Source: Deltaproteobacteria bacterium (GTDB taxonomy: Bacteria > Desulfobacterota > Desulfuromonadia > Desulfuromonadales > BM103). Taken from it: a DNA stretch of 35,257 nucleotides. The notes beneath the pieces are model-generated. The model had not been told where the DNA came from. It did not search any database and was given only the letters and a program-made list of their open reading frames with translations. The stretch covers positions 1 through 35,257 of the forward strand of contig JAFDBS010000206.1 in assembly GCA_019313185.1 (NCBI GenBank), given 5' to 3'. Position numbers and translations under genes: made by a program. Shown piece after piece: positions 14,478-23,313 of the stretch (positions are counted from its first letter, which is position 1; every line of letters starts with the position of its first letter).

Positions 14478-14858
14478 ATGAGAGCAGTTATCAGCGGAAT
14501 GGCCCTAACCCTCATTTTGTGGACAGTGAGCCATGCCCAGGAGCAACCTCGCACCGTCGGAGTCTATAAAGACCATATCAGTGCCGACCGGAAGAAAGGG
14601 GCCACCGTGGATCATACCCTGCACCATATGCTTTATCTGACCGGAATCGGTGATGGGTTTCGAATTATCAATAAACACAGATTGGCTCGAGGCGAGTCGC
14701 CCCTCTATTGCGTGCCGGATGATACCTTGTTGGGTGGGGCTGACTACATGAAAATTCTGGACAACGCATTGTTTCGAACCGATTCGTCAATCGAAAACCA
14801 TCTACCTGTTGCCGAAGCGATGCTGATTGCCCTGGTTGCCGAATACCCCTGCGAATAA
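14478..14858 (+). CDS. secreted Rap1a/Tai-like protein
   Basis: A 126-residue protein with a signal peptide (about 1-20, cut after SHA). The mature part has the pattern of the Rap1a/Tai family: YLTGIGDGF in the first helix, a Cys in SPLYCVPDD, and the closing NHLPVAEAMLIALVAEYPC with a second Cys that can form a disulfide. Serratia members neutralise type VI amidase effectors, but the domain is widespread in proteins of unknown role. No effector or T6SS gene is near, so I would not call it an immunity protein. CAAGGAG lies 8 nt before the ATG. Confidence 0.65.
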   Translation: MRAVISGMALTLILWTVSHAQEQPRTVGVYKDHISADRKKGATVDHTLHHMLYLTGIGDGFRIINKHRLARGESPLYCVPDDTLLGGADYMKILDNALFRTDSSIENHLPVAEAMLIALVAEYPCE

Positions 14859-15009
14859 ATTTCAGGTTGGTTAGGACAGAGGACGACCGCAGACAGAGAG
14901 CAAAAGAAAGACAACAAACCCTTCAAGATCGATATTTTCGACGGCTGCTTTTCCAGGCGGAAGCTCGTTTCGGGAGTCATGCAAAAGGTTTGCTTCTGAA
15001 TGATTTGAT

Positions 15010-15025
15010 GGCATCTTAAGATGCC
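15010..15025. repeat. 16-bp perfect palindrome
   Basis: GGCATCTTAAGATGCC in the gap between the convergent Rap1a-like and flavoprotein genes. It can form a hairpin but has no T-run on either side. It may act as a weak transcript end for either gene. Confidence 0.4.
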
Positions 15026-15077
15026 GCAACCCAACGGTATTGACGATTGAAAAGGCGAATTGACCACGCCATAGGAA

Positions 15078-16340
15078 TCAAGTTTTTGTCGACCCAGTTT
15101 GGCAAGGTGCGGCGTTTACTCCAGCAAGATAGCCTGTTGACCAGCAAACCTGAAGGTTGTAGCCGCCGGTCGGCCCATCGATGTCGATCATCTCACCGGC
15201 AAAAAACAGATTCTCAACTTTTTTCGACCGCATCGTGCGCATATCAATATCGTGCAAGGACACGCCACCAGCCGTGATAATCGCGCGGGAAAACCCCTCA
15301 CAACCGGTAACCTCAAGGTCCAAGGCTTTAAAAAGCCGAAGCAAACGGCGCCGTTCCTCCCGCGTGACCGAATGGCATTTTTTATTCACGTCAATCTCTG
15401 ACAGGGTCAAAAAAACCGGGATCAAGTCCCGAGGCAGGAGGTTTTCCAGGGAATTTGCAAACGCGTGGTTGGCATGAGCCGTGAGTTCACGTTGCAAGCG
15501 CTTGTCGAACAAGTCTTCGGAAACGGCCGGCTTGAAATCGATCTGCAGTCTGACCGGACCCTTTTGAAGTAAAGAGCGAATTGTGTTGCTCATATCCAGA
15601 ATGATCGGCCCGCCAATGCCGAGTTTGGTAAAAAAGGCTTCTCCAAAGCGTTCATCGGCTTTTTGTCCGTCGGCCCAGACACTGATTGAGACATTTTTCA
15701 AATTGAAACGGCTCACGCGTCCTGTCCATTTTGCACCCAATCTGACAGGCATTAACGCCGGTTCAGCCGGAACCAATTGATGCCCACAGGCCGACGCCCA
15801 GGCAAAGCCGTCGCCGGTGCACCCTGTTTCCGGGTAGGAAAGCCCGCCGGTCGCCAAAATCACACTGGTCGAAGTCAAGGCTCCCTTTGGGCCTATGACC
15901 GAGCGGACCCGGTGGTTGGAAACCATCAGTTCTCGTACTGGGCAATCGGTCATCACTTTAACACCGGATTGCCTGACAAAGGTTACCAATGCCTGTTGCA
16001 CCGATCGGGCATCGCCAGTTTTTGGAAAAACCCTTTGACCGCGCTCGACCTGGAGTTCGACTCCCATGTTTTCGAAAAAAGCCATCGTCTCATTGACGCC
16101 AAACGTATAAAGCGCGGTGAGCAGCGCCCGGCCCTTTTGACCAAATGCCTTCACAAAGCTCTGGGGATCCGTTTGGTAGCTTGTCACGTTGCAACGTCCT
16201 TTGCCTGTCAAGAGAATCTTTGCACCGCAAACATGATTCTTCTCCAACAGCAAAACGTCGGCACCCTGTCGTGCGGCACAACCGGCGGCGAACATCCCGG
16301 CAGCACCCCCGCCGATCACAATGACGTCGTGGTGGGGCAT
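15078..16340 (-). CDS. YhiN/HI0933-like FAD-dependent oxidoreductase
   Basis: A 420-residue cytoplasmic flavoprotein of the HI0933/YhiN (BaiN-related) family. It starts with the dinucleotide-binding HDVIVIGGGAAGMFAA and LLLEKN, then the family signature KILLTGKGRCNVT (about residue 42), VILATGGLSYPETGCTGDGF (about 160-185), and the closing FAGEMIDIDGPTGGYNLQ, which gives the second FAD contact. Length is as expected. AAGGA lies 9 nt before the ATG. The substrate of the family is mostly unknown; the BaiN role in bile acid metabolism is specific to gut clostridia and should not be transferred. It is a single gene here, divergent from the S1 protein. Confidence 0.9.
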   Translation of the reverse strand: MPHHDVIVIGGGAAGMFAAGCAARQGADVLLLEKNHVCGAKILLTGKGRCNVTSYQTDPQSFVKAFGQKGRALLTALYTFGVNETMAFFENMGVELQVERGQRVFPKTGDARSVQQALVTFVRQSGVKVMTDCPVRELMVSNHRVRSVIGPKGALTSTSVILATGGLSYPETGCTGDGFAWASACGHQLVPAEPALMPVRLGAKWTGRVSRFNLKNVSISVWADGQKADERFGEAFFTKLGIGGPIILDMSNTIRSLLQKGPVRLQIDFKPAVSEDLFDKRLQRELTAHANHAFANSLENLLPRDLIPVFLTLSEIDVNKKCHSVTREERRRLLRLFKALDLEVTGCEGFSRAIITAGGVSLHDIDMRTMRSKKVENLFFAGEMIDIDGPTGGYNLQVCWSTGYLAGVNAAPCQTGSTKT

Positions 16341-16446
16341 GTGTAGTCATCCTTCTTCGTCAAAATGGGGGTCAAGCCCGGCCCTGAAATGATCCGCAAG
16401 ACAGCAATGCGGTTCCCCTTTAAAAAAGTTTCGCGTGTTTTCGACC

Positions 16447-16475
16447 ATGACAGAGCCAGCAAACCTGCCTATACT
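16447..16475 (+). promoter_or_regulatory. sigma-70 promoter of the S1-domain gene
   Basis: ATGACA (16447-16452), 17-bp spacer, TATACT (16470-16475). Both elements are close to consensus and correctly spaced. It would give a leader of about 115 nt that holds two hairpins. Confidence 0.6.
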
Positions 16476-16499
16476 GGTGGAACGATGGGATGGGATTGC

Positions 16500-16557
16500 C
16501 GGGTCGCCAGACCCGCATCCAAACAGCATTGCAGGGGCCGCTCTTGAAACCAGCGGC
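16500..16557 (+). promoter_or_regulatory. structured 5' leader of the S1-domain gene
   Basis: Two perfect stems: CGGGTC-GCCA-GACCCG (16500-16515) and GCCGCT-9 nt-AGCGGC (16537-16557). They lie between the promoter and the ribosome-binding site. Ribosomal protein S1 of E. coli controls its own mRNA through a structured leader; the same could hold here, by analogy only. Confidence 0.4.
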
Positions 16558-16600
16558 TGACCACGTATCATTTGAGAACGTTACCATACAGGAGAGAATG

Positions 16601-17785
16601 ATGACCGACAACACTTTTGACCGCGGCAATTCTGCAGAAGGTGAAGACTTTGCTGCCATGCTTGAAGAAAGCATGACCGGAATGGCCAAGCTGGAGCCAG
16701 GGCAAAAAATCAATGCAACAATCTTGCAGATCGGCGATGAATGGGCATTCCTTGATGTTGGCCAGAAAGGAGAAGGGGTTCTGGACGTCAAGGAACTGCT
16801 CGATCCCGATGGTCAACTGACGGCCAAGCAAGGAGACAGGATCGCTGTTTATTTTCGTTCTCGCGCAGGCGGAGAATTGCGTTTTACGACCAAACTGGGC
16901 GGTGGTGGGGCCGGAACCGCCCAACTCGAGGAAGCCTGGCAGAACAAGATTCCGGTAGAAGGCCGGATCGAGAAAGAGATCAAGGGTGGTTATGAGGTGT
17001 CTCTTGCCGGCAATGTTCGCGCTTTCTGTCCCCACTCCCAAATTGGCTTACGTCGCCATGACGACCCATCAGAGCTGATTGGCCAAAAATTTTCTTTTCG
17101 AATCAAGACATTTGGTGAACAGGGCCGAAATATTGTTGTCTCTCATCGCGCGATCCTTGAAGAGGAACGGCAGCAGCTGCGTGAAACATTGAAACAAACC
17201 CTTGAAGTCGGACAAGTGCTTTCGGGAACGGTGACCCATATAGAGAATTTCGGAGCGTTTATTGATATCGGTGGACTGGAAGGGTTGCTGCCGATCTCGG
17301 AGGCCGCTTACGGGCGCATTGATCGTCTCGATGAACTTCTTGCAGTCGGGCAAGAGATTGACGTCGCGGTCAAGAAAATCGATTGGGAACAGGACCGTTT
17401 CACGTTCAGCCTCCGGGACACCCAAGCCGATCCATGGGGCAAGGTTGCAAATCTGTACAAAGTCGGCGAGTCACGCACCGGCAGCGTGTCCCGATTGACA
17501 AAATTCGGTGCATTCATCACCCTCGATGACGGTATTGACGGTTTGTTGCACATCTCAAAGATCGGCGGGGACCAGCGAATCAAGCATCCTAAAGATGTTT
17601 TGCACGTTGGCCAGGTGCTCAATGTCGTGATTGAGAATATAGATCTCAATCAGCGGCGCATATCTCTGGCCATGGCTGCCGAAACATCAGGGGAACCCGA
17701 AGAAACCTCGTATCACGAACCTGGCAAGGCCAACATGGGGACATTCGCCGAACTGTTCAAGAAGGCCCAAAAGAAACGTAATTAG
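16601..17785 (+). CDS. four-S1-domain RNA-binding protein (S1-like)
   Basis: A 394-residue cytoplasmic protein made of four S1/OB-fold RNA-binding repeats after an acidic N-terminus: about residues 30-95 (EPGQKINATILQIGDEWAF), 110-175 (GRIEKEIKGGYEVSL), 192-262 (GQVLSGTVTHIENFGAFIDI) and 280-352 (GSVSRLTKFGAFITLDDGID). It ends with a basic KKAQKKRN tail. True ribosomal protein S1 has six repeats, so this is a shorter paralogue, acting as a translation or RNA-stability factor by inference. Two ATG codons are adjacent (16598 and 16601); the second is 6 nt from AGGAG and is preferred. Confidence 0.88.
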   Translation: MTDNTFDRGNSAEGEDFAAMLEESMTGMAKLEPGQKINATILQIGDEWAFLDVGQKGEGVLDVKELLDPDGQLTAKQGDRIAVYFRSRAGGELRFTTKLGGGGAGTAQLEEAWQNKIPVEGRIEKEIKGGYEVSLAGNVRAFCPHSQIGLRRHDDPSELIGQKFSFRIKTFGEQGRNIVVSHRAILEEERQQLRETLKQTLEVGQVLSGTVTHIENFGAFIDIGGLEGLLPISEAAYGRIDRLDELLAVGQEIDVAVKKIDWEQDRFTFSLRDTQADPWGKVANLYKVGESRTGSVSRLTKFGAFITLDDGIDGLLHISKIGGDQRIKHPKDVLHVGQVLNVVIENIDLNQRRISLAMAAETSGEPEETSYHEPGKANMGTFAELFKKAQKKRN

Positions 17786-18092
17786 CCTATTGGGCTTCTT
17801 GGCTGCGCCGTGGCAGGGCGTTTTGGCAGCTCAAAAATCGTGTTTTCTGCAAACGCCCAGAGCAACGCCAAAAGCCGGCCACTGCCTAGCATTTCGAGGG
17901 GCAAAGCAAGTCGCCCGTACGACCCCGTCCTCCTTGACTGGTCTAATTGGGATTGCAATGGCGGTCGAGGCATCGGAAGCCGTTAGCCTCAATTCACTCA
18001 GGCCTTTGCCTCCTTTTTTTGTGGCGTATAGTTCTGCCAAGTTGTATTTATAAAGCTAACCTTAACATGACCATCCAACGAGGATCCCAATA
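17786..18092. other. intergenic region, nothing firm
   Basis: Short frames on both strands (87 and 69 codons) overlap each other without ribosome-binding sites. It should hold the promoter of the gene at 18093; I could not assign elements with confidence. No clear terminator for the S1 gene. Confidence 0.4.
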
Positions 18093-18896
18093 ATGCGACT
18101 GAAAATTGTCCTGGCTTTGCTCCTTGTGATATTCACCCATTCGCTGTCAATTCCCGTTCTGGCCAAGGAAGATGGCAAGGTCGCCTTGGACATCACAGCC
18201 CTGTCTCCCGAATCCAACAGCACTCTCGGACTCAAAGAGAAGCTTTATATTCGGATTGGATACGAGTGCAACCAGCCTGTCCGTTTTCGCATCATGGCGC
18301 TGCTGAACGGCGAGTTGAGCAAAGTCGGTGCAAAAACAGATCTCCCCCCTCTTCATTCAGCCGGCTCCGGCGAGGCTCTGGCCTGGCTCAGCTTCGATAA
18401 CACAACCCACATCGACACCTTGCGGGTGATTGCTAACAGTGCCGACTGGCAACCCCTCACCCAGAAAGATTTTCCAGTCGACTTACGCTGGCAGCAAAGT
18501 GTGGTCGATACAACCCGCCAAACTCCCGATTGGGTTACGGCCCTCACGCGCAAACAGAAGCTAAAAGCAGAGTATATTTATGATCCAGAACCGATTGAAA
18601 AAGAGACTGTGATCGACTTGATTTTTTTCATCTGTCTGGTTTCCATACCGCTGTATCTCTACATTCAGGTTCAGATGCTCAGACGTTACGAAGGCCGCTG
18701 GAAAGAGCTTGCTGCAATCCCTCTGATCTCCCTGATGCCCTTGATTCTGGTGTCGATTGCCGGGATCGGCATGGAATTCCGGCTGTGGATTATCTTTATC
18801 TTTCGGGGGACACCCTTTGCCCTCACTTATCTGGTGCTGCTCTGGCTGATCAAACGTTTACGGTCCAGCCCGGCTCCGAAGCCTGGCAAGGTCTAA
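18093..18896 (+). CDS. unknown membrane protein with a periplasmic domain
   Basis: 267 residues, unrecognised. A signal peptide (about 1-24, ending VLAK) leads into a roughly 145-residue extracytoplasmic domain, predominantly beta by pattern (ITALSPESNSTLGLKEKL, YIRIGYECNQPVRFRIMAL), followed by about three transmembrane helices (about 168-190, 205-228, 231-252) and a short basic tail. The layout, a periplasmic sensor-like or carbohydrate-binding-like beta domain on a small membrane base, is reminiscent of accessory envelope proteins. GAGG lies 9 nt before the ATG. Followed 132 nt later by the Sel1-repeat gene on the same strand; co-transcription is possible. Confidence 0.7.
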   Translation: MRLKIVLALLLVIFTHSLSIPVLAKEDGKVALDITALSPESNSTLGLKEKLYIRIGYECNQPVRFRIMALLNGELSKVGAKTDLPPLHSAGSGEALAWLSFDNTTHIDTLRVIANSADWQPLTQKDFPVDLRWQQSVVDTTRQTPDWVTALTRKQKLKAEYIYDPEPIEKETVIDLIFFICLVSIPLYLYIQVQMLRRYEGRWKELAAIPLISLMPLILVSIAGIGMEFRLWIIFIFRGTPFALTYLVLLWLIKRLRSSPAPKPGKV

Positions 18897-19028
18897 ACTG
18901 GCATTCAAGTGTGTCTGATGATAAAAAGAATCAGGCTATAGCCATACAGAATCATAGAGAAGAACCCATAGGAGAATTTACCGCAAGGATGGATTGTAAG
19001 AGATCCCGGTCATTACAAGGAGGTTGTT

Positions 19029-19724
19029 ATGCCACGCTGTATCCCAGCCATGATCACCTGTTTCCTTTTGGTTTTGATGGTTACCCAGTCGATAGCGGAA
19101 CCATTGGACGACGCCCTCGGGTCCTATCAATCCGGAAACTACCAACAGGCAATCGACCAATGGACTGCGGAGGCCAACAATGGAAATGCGGAAGCCCAGT
19201 ATATTCTGGGTTTTATGTACACCTATGGACAAGGGATTCCCATCGATTATGACGCTGCCGTGAAATGGTATCGTCTTGCCGCGGACCAAGGTCATGCCAA
19301 AGCTCAATATAACCTGGGCGTTATGTATGCCAATGGTGAAGGTGTTGAACAAGACTTTAAAACCTCCGCAGCATGGTTTTTGAATGCAGCCGAACAGGGG
19401 CATCCCCGCGCCCAGTACAATTTAGGGGTTCAATATGCCAACGGCCAAGGTTTGGCCCAGGACTACACGTTGGCCGCAAAATGGTTTGCCGAGGCGGCCG
19501 GACAGTCCAATGCCAATGCCCAGAACAATTTGGGCTGGTTGTATTTCAAGGGCAGTGGCGTCCAGCAGGACAATGTTGAGGCATATGCCTACTGGTTGCT
19601 CGCTGCAGCCAACGAAAGCGAATCTGCCGAGCAAAACCTGGCTATGATCAAAGATCAGATGACTGAAGCACAAATCGCTGAAGCACGACGCCGGGCTGAA
19701 CAGTTAAACAACAAGGCCGAGTAG
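19029..19724 (+). CDS. secreted Sel1-repeat (SLR) protein
   Basis: 231 residues with a signal peptide (about 1-23, ending SIAE), then an N-terminal TPR-like helix pair and four Sel1-like repeats of about 36 residues, each with the pattern A-QY-LG-MY--G-G (AEAQYILGFMYTYGQGI, AKAQYNLGVMYANGEGV, PRAQYNLGVQYANGQGL, ANAQNNLGWLYFKGSGV). Sel1 repeats fold as an alpha-solenoid for protein-protein contacts, so this is a periplasmic adaptor; the partner is unknown. AAGGAGG precedes the ATG. It converges on tpm with an 11-bp gap. Confidence 0.9.
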   Translation: MPRCIPAMITCFLLVLMVTQSIAEPLDDALGSYQSGNYQQAIDQWTAEANNGNAEAQYILGFMYTYGQGIPIDYDAAVKWYRLAADQGHAKAQYNLGVMYANGEGVEQDFKTSAAWFLNAAEQGHPRAQYNLGVQYANGQGLAQDYTLAAKWFAEAAGQSNANAQNNLGWLYFKGSGVQQDNVEAYAYWLLAAANESESAEQNLAMIKDQMTEAQIAEARRRAEQLNNKAE

Positions 19725-19735
19725 CTTGTACAGCC

Positions 19736-20407
19736 TCACCGACCCCGATTGCCCCGGCGTTCCAGAAGAAGCGCGAGTTCGTCCAACTGTCTAACCCCTC
19801 GGGCAGCAAGGGCTTGATGAGACCAGAGGACATCCTCTCGAGCAAGCAGTTCGATACGGAACTGAGCGTTAAACAGCGCTTGGACTTCGGAGACCGGCAC
19901 AGCAAACGGCGGGCCGAAGGTCTCCTGTTGGTTATAGTCATAACTGACCAGCAGGACTTTGCACCCTGGCATAAGCAAATCCGCTAGTTTTGAGGCATAG
20001 CGGCATCGCATGTCATACGGTTGTGCAACCAGAGCACCGCGGTCGTAAACGCCGTCCACATCGGCCAATTCAGATGCATTGAGGTCAAAAAAATCACCGC
20101 AATAGAGCCGGCATGTTGGGCTGCTAAAGATGACAAGATCATCCCGTTCCGTGACCTCGTAGTTCAGATTGTTTTCTACAAAAAAAGATTCGATTGCCAG
20201 CTGACTGATCTCTACACCGATCACTGGGCTGCCCTGCTCGGCGATCCAGAGCAAATCAGGGCTTTTGCCGCACATTGGAACAAACACACGACTGTGTTCC
20301 TTAAGATTCATGGTCTCGAAGAACCGGGTAAGGAAGTGGTGCGGCTGGTCCAAGTGAAAACCGATTTCGTTCTTCTGCCATCGTTCGTGCCAGAAATGTT
20401 CGTCCAT
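19736..20407 (-). CDS. tpm: thiopurine S-methyltransferase (TPMT family)
   Basis: A 223-residue cytoplasmic SAM-dependent methyltransferase. It opens DEHFWHERWQKNEIGFH, diagnostic for bacterial TPMT, followed by VFVPMCGKSPDLLWIAEQG (the SAM-binding loop, about 42-60), GVEISQLAIESFF, and VYDRGALVA. Members methylate sulfur, selenium or tellurium compounds; some confer tellurite resistance by making volatile methyl compounds, so metalloid detoxification is possible here. The ATG at 20407 is chosen because AGGAGG lies 8 nt upstream; a GTG three codons earlier would sit on the ribosome-binding site. Confidence 0.93.
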   Translation of the reverse strand: MDEHFWHERWQKNEIGFHLDQPHHFLTRFFETMNLKEHSRVFVPMCGKSPDLLWIAEQGSPVIGVEISQLAIESFFVENNLNYEVTERDDLVIFSSPTCRLYCGDFFDLNASELADVDGVYDRGALVAQPYDMRCRYASKLADLLMPGCKVLLVSYDYNQQETFGPPFAVPVSEVQALFNAQFRIELLAREDVLWSHQALAARGVRQLDELALLLERRGNRGR

Positions 20408-20549
20408 GCTCGTCACCTCCTCTTCAAGAAAACCGGGCTCCGGTTAGCTTGTCGGATTATTCTAACAGACCTGTTTGTCCAGCTCTGCTGTTTTTATCTT
20501 GGCGTGAATTGCTGCTGGCCCGGTATAATGACCATAAAAGGTTAGTTCA

Positions 20550-21185
20550 ATGGCTGACGATCCCGTCAAAATCGTTCTGTATCGCTGGGCCGGGACCTGG
20601 GGGCCCTTCAGGATCAAAATCCCCTGTGGAGAATGCTCACTGACCAAAGATGTGATCCGCGACACCTTGTCAAACGAACTCGATGGCATCCCAACTGAAC
20701 TGGTGATCCGGGAATGGCTTACAGAATGGTGGCAGCCTCTTTTCAAAGGAGGCTGGCATGCACCGATCGTCATGGTCCAGAACAGGGTCATCAGTCAAGG
20801 ACGGGCGCTTAATCGCGGGCTGCTCACCGAGGCCGTGATCCAAGATTATGCGCGCAGAACCCCTCTGACCGGCAATCACCTTTTCGGCAAAAAGACCTGT
20901 CCCCATTGTCAGCGCGCAAAGGAATATTTACAGTCAGCTGGAATTGATTTCCGTGATCATGATGTTGTGAAAGAGCCGCGTGCGCTTTACGAAATGTTAG
21001 CCCGGGTCAAGCCCATGATCGGCCCTAAAACACCGATCACCGTACCGCAAATCTGGCTTGATGGCCATTATATCGGCGGTGCTGAGCAGCTGAGTGAAAC
21101 GTTGCACTGCCAGGTCGAACCCAACCCGGAACGTGGGCAGTGCTCTCTCTCCAAAGCTGACCACACCGCAGGGCACAAAACCTAG
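20550..21185 (+). CDS. two-domain glutaredoxin/thioredoxin-fold protein
   Basis: 211 residues. The N-terminal half (about 5-105) has a thioredoxin-like fold pattern with a CGEC motif (about 26-29) and a cis-Pro segment HAPIVMVQNRVISQG. The C-terminal half (about 108-190) is a glutaredoxin with active site CPHC (about 116-119), the cis-Pro TVPQIWLDGHYIGG and GAEQLSETL. Two redox-active motifs in one cytoplasmic protein could pass electrons internally. No partner reductase lies next to it. Stands alone, divergent from tpm; the weak Shine-Dalgarno leaves the start slightly open. Confidence 0.82.
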   Translation: MADDPVKIVLYRWAGTWGPFRIKIPCGECSLTKDVIRDTLSNELDGIPTELVIREWLTEWWQPLFKGGWHAPIVMVQNRVISQGRALNRGLLTEAVIQDYARRTPLTGNHLFGKKTCPHCQRAKEYLQSAGIDFRDHDVVKEPRALYEMLARVKPMIGPKTPITVPQIWLDGHYIGGAEQLSETLHCQVEPNPERGQCSLSKADHTAGHKT

Positions 21186-21495
21186 AACCCTTCTCGGATT
21201 TTTTCAATCCCTCTGCGCTACGTTTGCCGCCAGCTCGTCTCCTTCAGAGAAAACTTTTCGACACGCACAACAGGCGTTAGGTTATTCTCGCTGCCCGTCC
21301 CGGTTAACTCTCAATTCACGATAAGATCGTGCTGCTGGCGCAATTCTTCTTATCTCTTTTGCCCATGCCGTTCTCTCCATTGTTGCCAAAACGCCAACTC
21401 AGAGCTTGCAGTTTCCATACAATGTGATAAATTTGCAAGTACCTATAAATACACGGCAATTCAGCCAATCAAGGTCCTGGAAACCGGAGGGGTTC
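21186..21495. other. intergenic region upstream of the ELWxTDGT lipoprotein gene
   Basis: No gene. The 3' end (about 21415-21460) is A/T-rich and probably carries the promoter of the lipoprotein gene. I looked for a second cyclic-di-GMP aptamer here and found no GGGACGCAAAG core. Confidence 0.45.
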
Positions 21496-23217
21496 ATGAT
21501 GCAATGTCGACCAACAGTGTTGCAAGGGCTTGTGACCTTATGCGTGTTAACACTTCTTACCCTGTCCGGATGTGGAGGGGGCGGCGGCGGTGATGATGGC
21601 GACAATCAACCTCCGCCCGGCGACTTTCTGCTTTTCTACGGTGACAATGACAATGTCGCCGGGGACGGTCTGTTTAAAATCCAAGACGACAATTTAGTGC
21701 CGGTCAAAAAGATCAACTTCAGTGGGCAAAGTCGTATTCAAAGCTTCGCTCCGTTCGGCGACAAAACAATTTTTGTTGCGTGCGACAACCGGGGGTGCGA
21801 GCCCTGGATTACCGACGGAACAACCGGGGGAACGCAAATCGTCCGTGACATTAACCCTGGGCCAGGAGACAGCAACCCGCAAGATTTTCTGCTCTTTGCC
21901 GAGAGTCTCTTCTTTACTGCCTTCGACCCGATTGATGGACGGGAGCTTTGGCGAACCGATGGTACCGAGGCCGGCACAGTCCGGGTTGCCAATATCGGCA
22001 TCGAAAACCCCCTGAGCCCGTCCACGCCGCAGAGCAGCAATCCGGGAGATCTCACGGTCTTTAAAGGGGCTCTGTTTTTCTCCGCGGACACCGGTCCCTA
22101 TGCGCCAAACCCTAACCGTTACGGCAGAGAACTCTGGAAAACCGATGGCACTGAGATAGGAACCGTACTGGTCAAAAATATCGGGGCTGACGATATCCAA
22201 CAAACTTTCAACGGTGATCCGAGAGGACTGACCGTTTACAATAATTATCTTTATTTTTCGGCCGACGACGGTCCGTTTGCCGTTACACGCTATGGCAGAG
22301 AACTTTGGAAAACCGACGGTACTGAGACCGGAACGATTCTTGTCAAAAATATCGGCATTGATCCAGATGATCCAAACCGAGCTTATGACGGTGCTCCCCA
22401 AGAATTCATTGTCTTCGATAATGCGCTTTATTTTTTCGCAGATAATGGGACAAACGGCTTTGAGCCGTGGAAAACTGACGGCACGGAAGCGGCCACATCC
22501 TTGGTCAGAAATCTCGGTGATGACTCCATTTCCCCATCGCCCGCCACTGCAGACGACCTGTCCTATTGGACAGAATTCAACAACCAGCTTTACCTTGCCG
22601 CCGGAGAGCTCTGGAAAACTGATGGCACTGAGGCAGGCACAACTCTTGTCACGGATATTAATGACACTGTCCTCTCCGTGGTAGCCAACCGTGACGATGT
22701 GTTCGAGGTCTTCAATGGCCAGTTGCTGTTTTTTGCCGATGACGGTGAAAACGGCTTCGAACCGTGGGTGACTGACGGGTCACCAGAGGGGACAGCGCTG
22801 CTTGAGGCCATATGGAGTGGAAATCAACCGATAACTGCCTCCAACCTGAGGATGCTGACCATTTTCAACGGCCTGCTCTATTTTTCGGCGGAGAACGGCA
22901 CCAGCGGTGTAGAAATTTTTGTGACTGACGGGGTCGTCACCAATGGAACAGATGCCAAACTGCTTTACGACCCCAACCGGGACGAAACCGGCATAGCGCC
23001 AGGCTCCGATTCCGGTTACCGAGATCATTTCGGCCCAAATTCACTGAACGGAGTGCTCTACTTTTCGGCATACAATGGCGTGAATCGCAACGGGGTTGAA
23101 ATCTGGAAATCGGCTGGTTTGGGCATCGACAACTGGCGCAGTAGCAATCAGGCCGGAGCCGTGGTCCGCCTGGTGGAAGATTTGAATCTTGGACCTCCAG
23201 ATGGCGCCCTGCCATAA
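21496..23217 (+). CDS. lipoprotein with ELWxTDGT repeats
   Basis: 573 residues. Signal peptide II with lipobox L-S-G-C26, a Gly/Asp linker, then about eight tandem units of roughly 50-65 residues, each carrying ELW-(K/R)TDGTE-GT: examples ELWRTDGTEAGTVRV, ELWKTDGTEIGTVLV, EPWKTDGTEAATSLV, EPWVTDGSPEGTALL. Between them comes a second conserved strand pair (LYFSADDG, LFFTAFD). Such ELWxxDGTxxGT repeat proteins probably fold as a beta-propeller on the cell surface; ligand unknown. Start at 21496 is supported by GGAGG 5 nt upstream; a longer frame from 21406 would spoil the signal peptide. Convergent with the next lipoprotein, sharing a terminator. Confidence 0.85.
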   Translation: MMQCRPTVLQGLVTLCVLTLLTLSGCGGGGGGDDGDNQPPPGDFLLFYGDNDNVAGDGLFKIQDDNLVPVKKINFSGQSRIQSFAPFGDKTIFVACDNRGCEPWITDGTTGGTQIVRDINPGPGDSNPQDFLLFAESLFFTAFDPIDGRELWRTDGTEAGTVRVANIGIENPLSPSTPQSSNPGDLTVFKGALFFSADTGPYAPNPNRYGRELWKTDGTEIGTVLVKNIGADDIQQTFNGDPRGLTVYNNYLYFSADDGPFAVTRYGRELWKTDGTETGTILVKNIGIDPDDPNRAYDGAPQEFIVFDNALYFFADNGTNGFEPWKTDGTEAATSLVRNLGDDSISPSPATADDLSYWTEFNNQLYLAAGELWKTDGTEAGTTLVTDINDTVLSVVANRDDVFEVFNGQLLFFADDGENGFEPWVTDGSPEGTALLEAIWSGNQPITASNLRMLTIFNGLLYFSAENGTSGVEIFVTDGVVTNGTDAKLLYDPNRDETGIAPGSDSGYRDHFGPNSLNGVLYFSAYNGVNRNGVEIWKSAGLGIDNWRSSNQAGAVVRLVEDLNLGPPDGALP

Positions 23218-23254
23218 GGTCCGTTTCCCTGACTGAACCACTTTTGAGGCAAAA

Positions 23255-23282
23255 AGCCGAAACGCTGTATAGCGTTTCGGCT
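23255..23282. terminator. bidirectional terminator between two lipoprotein genes
   Basis: A perfect 12-bp stem AGCCGAAACGCT/AGCGTTTCGGCT with loop GTAT. On the minus strand it is followed by TTTTTGCC (strong), on the plus strand by TTCTC (weaker). It ends the transcripts of both convergent genes. Confidence 0.9.
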
Positions 23283-23313
23283 TTCTCATGGAACGCTTTA
23301 ACTATGGATTTAA

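Noticed and set aside
14478-14858. Type VI secretion immunity gene
   Set aside because: The Rap1a/Tai-like fold is plausible, but no effector, VgrG or T6SS gene is nearby, so an immunity role is not supported.
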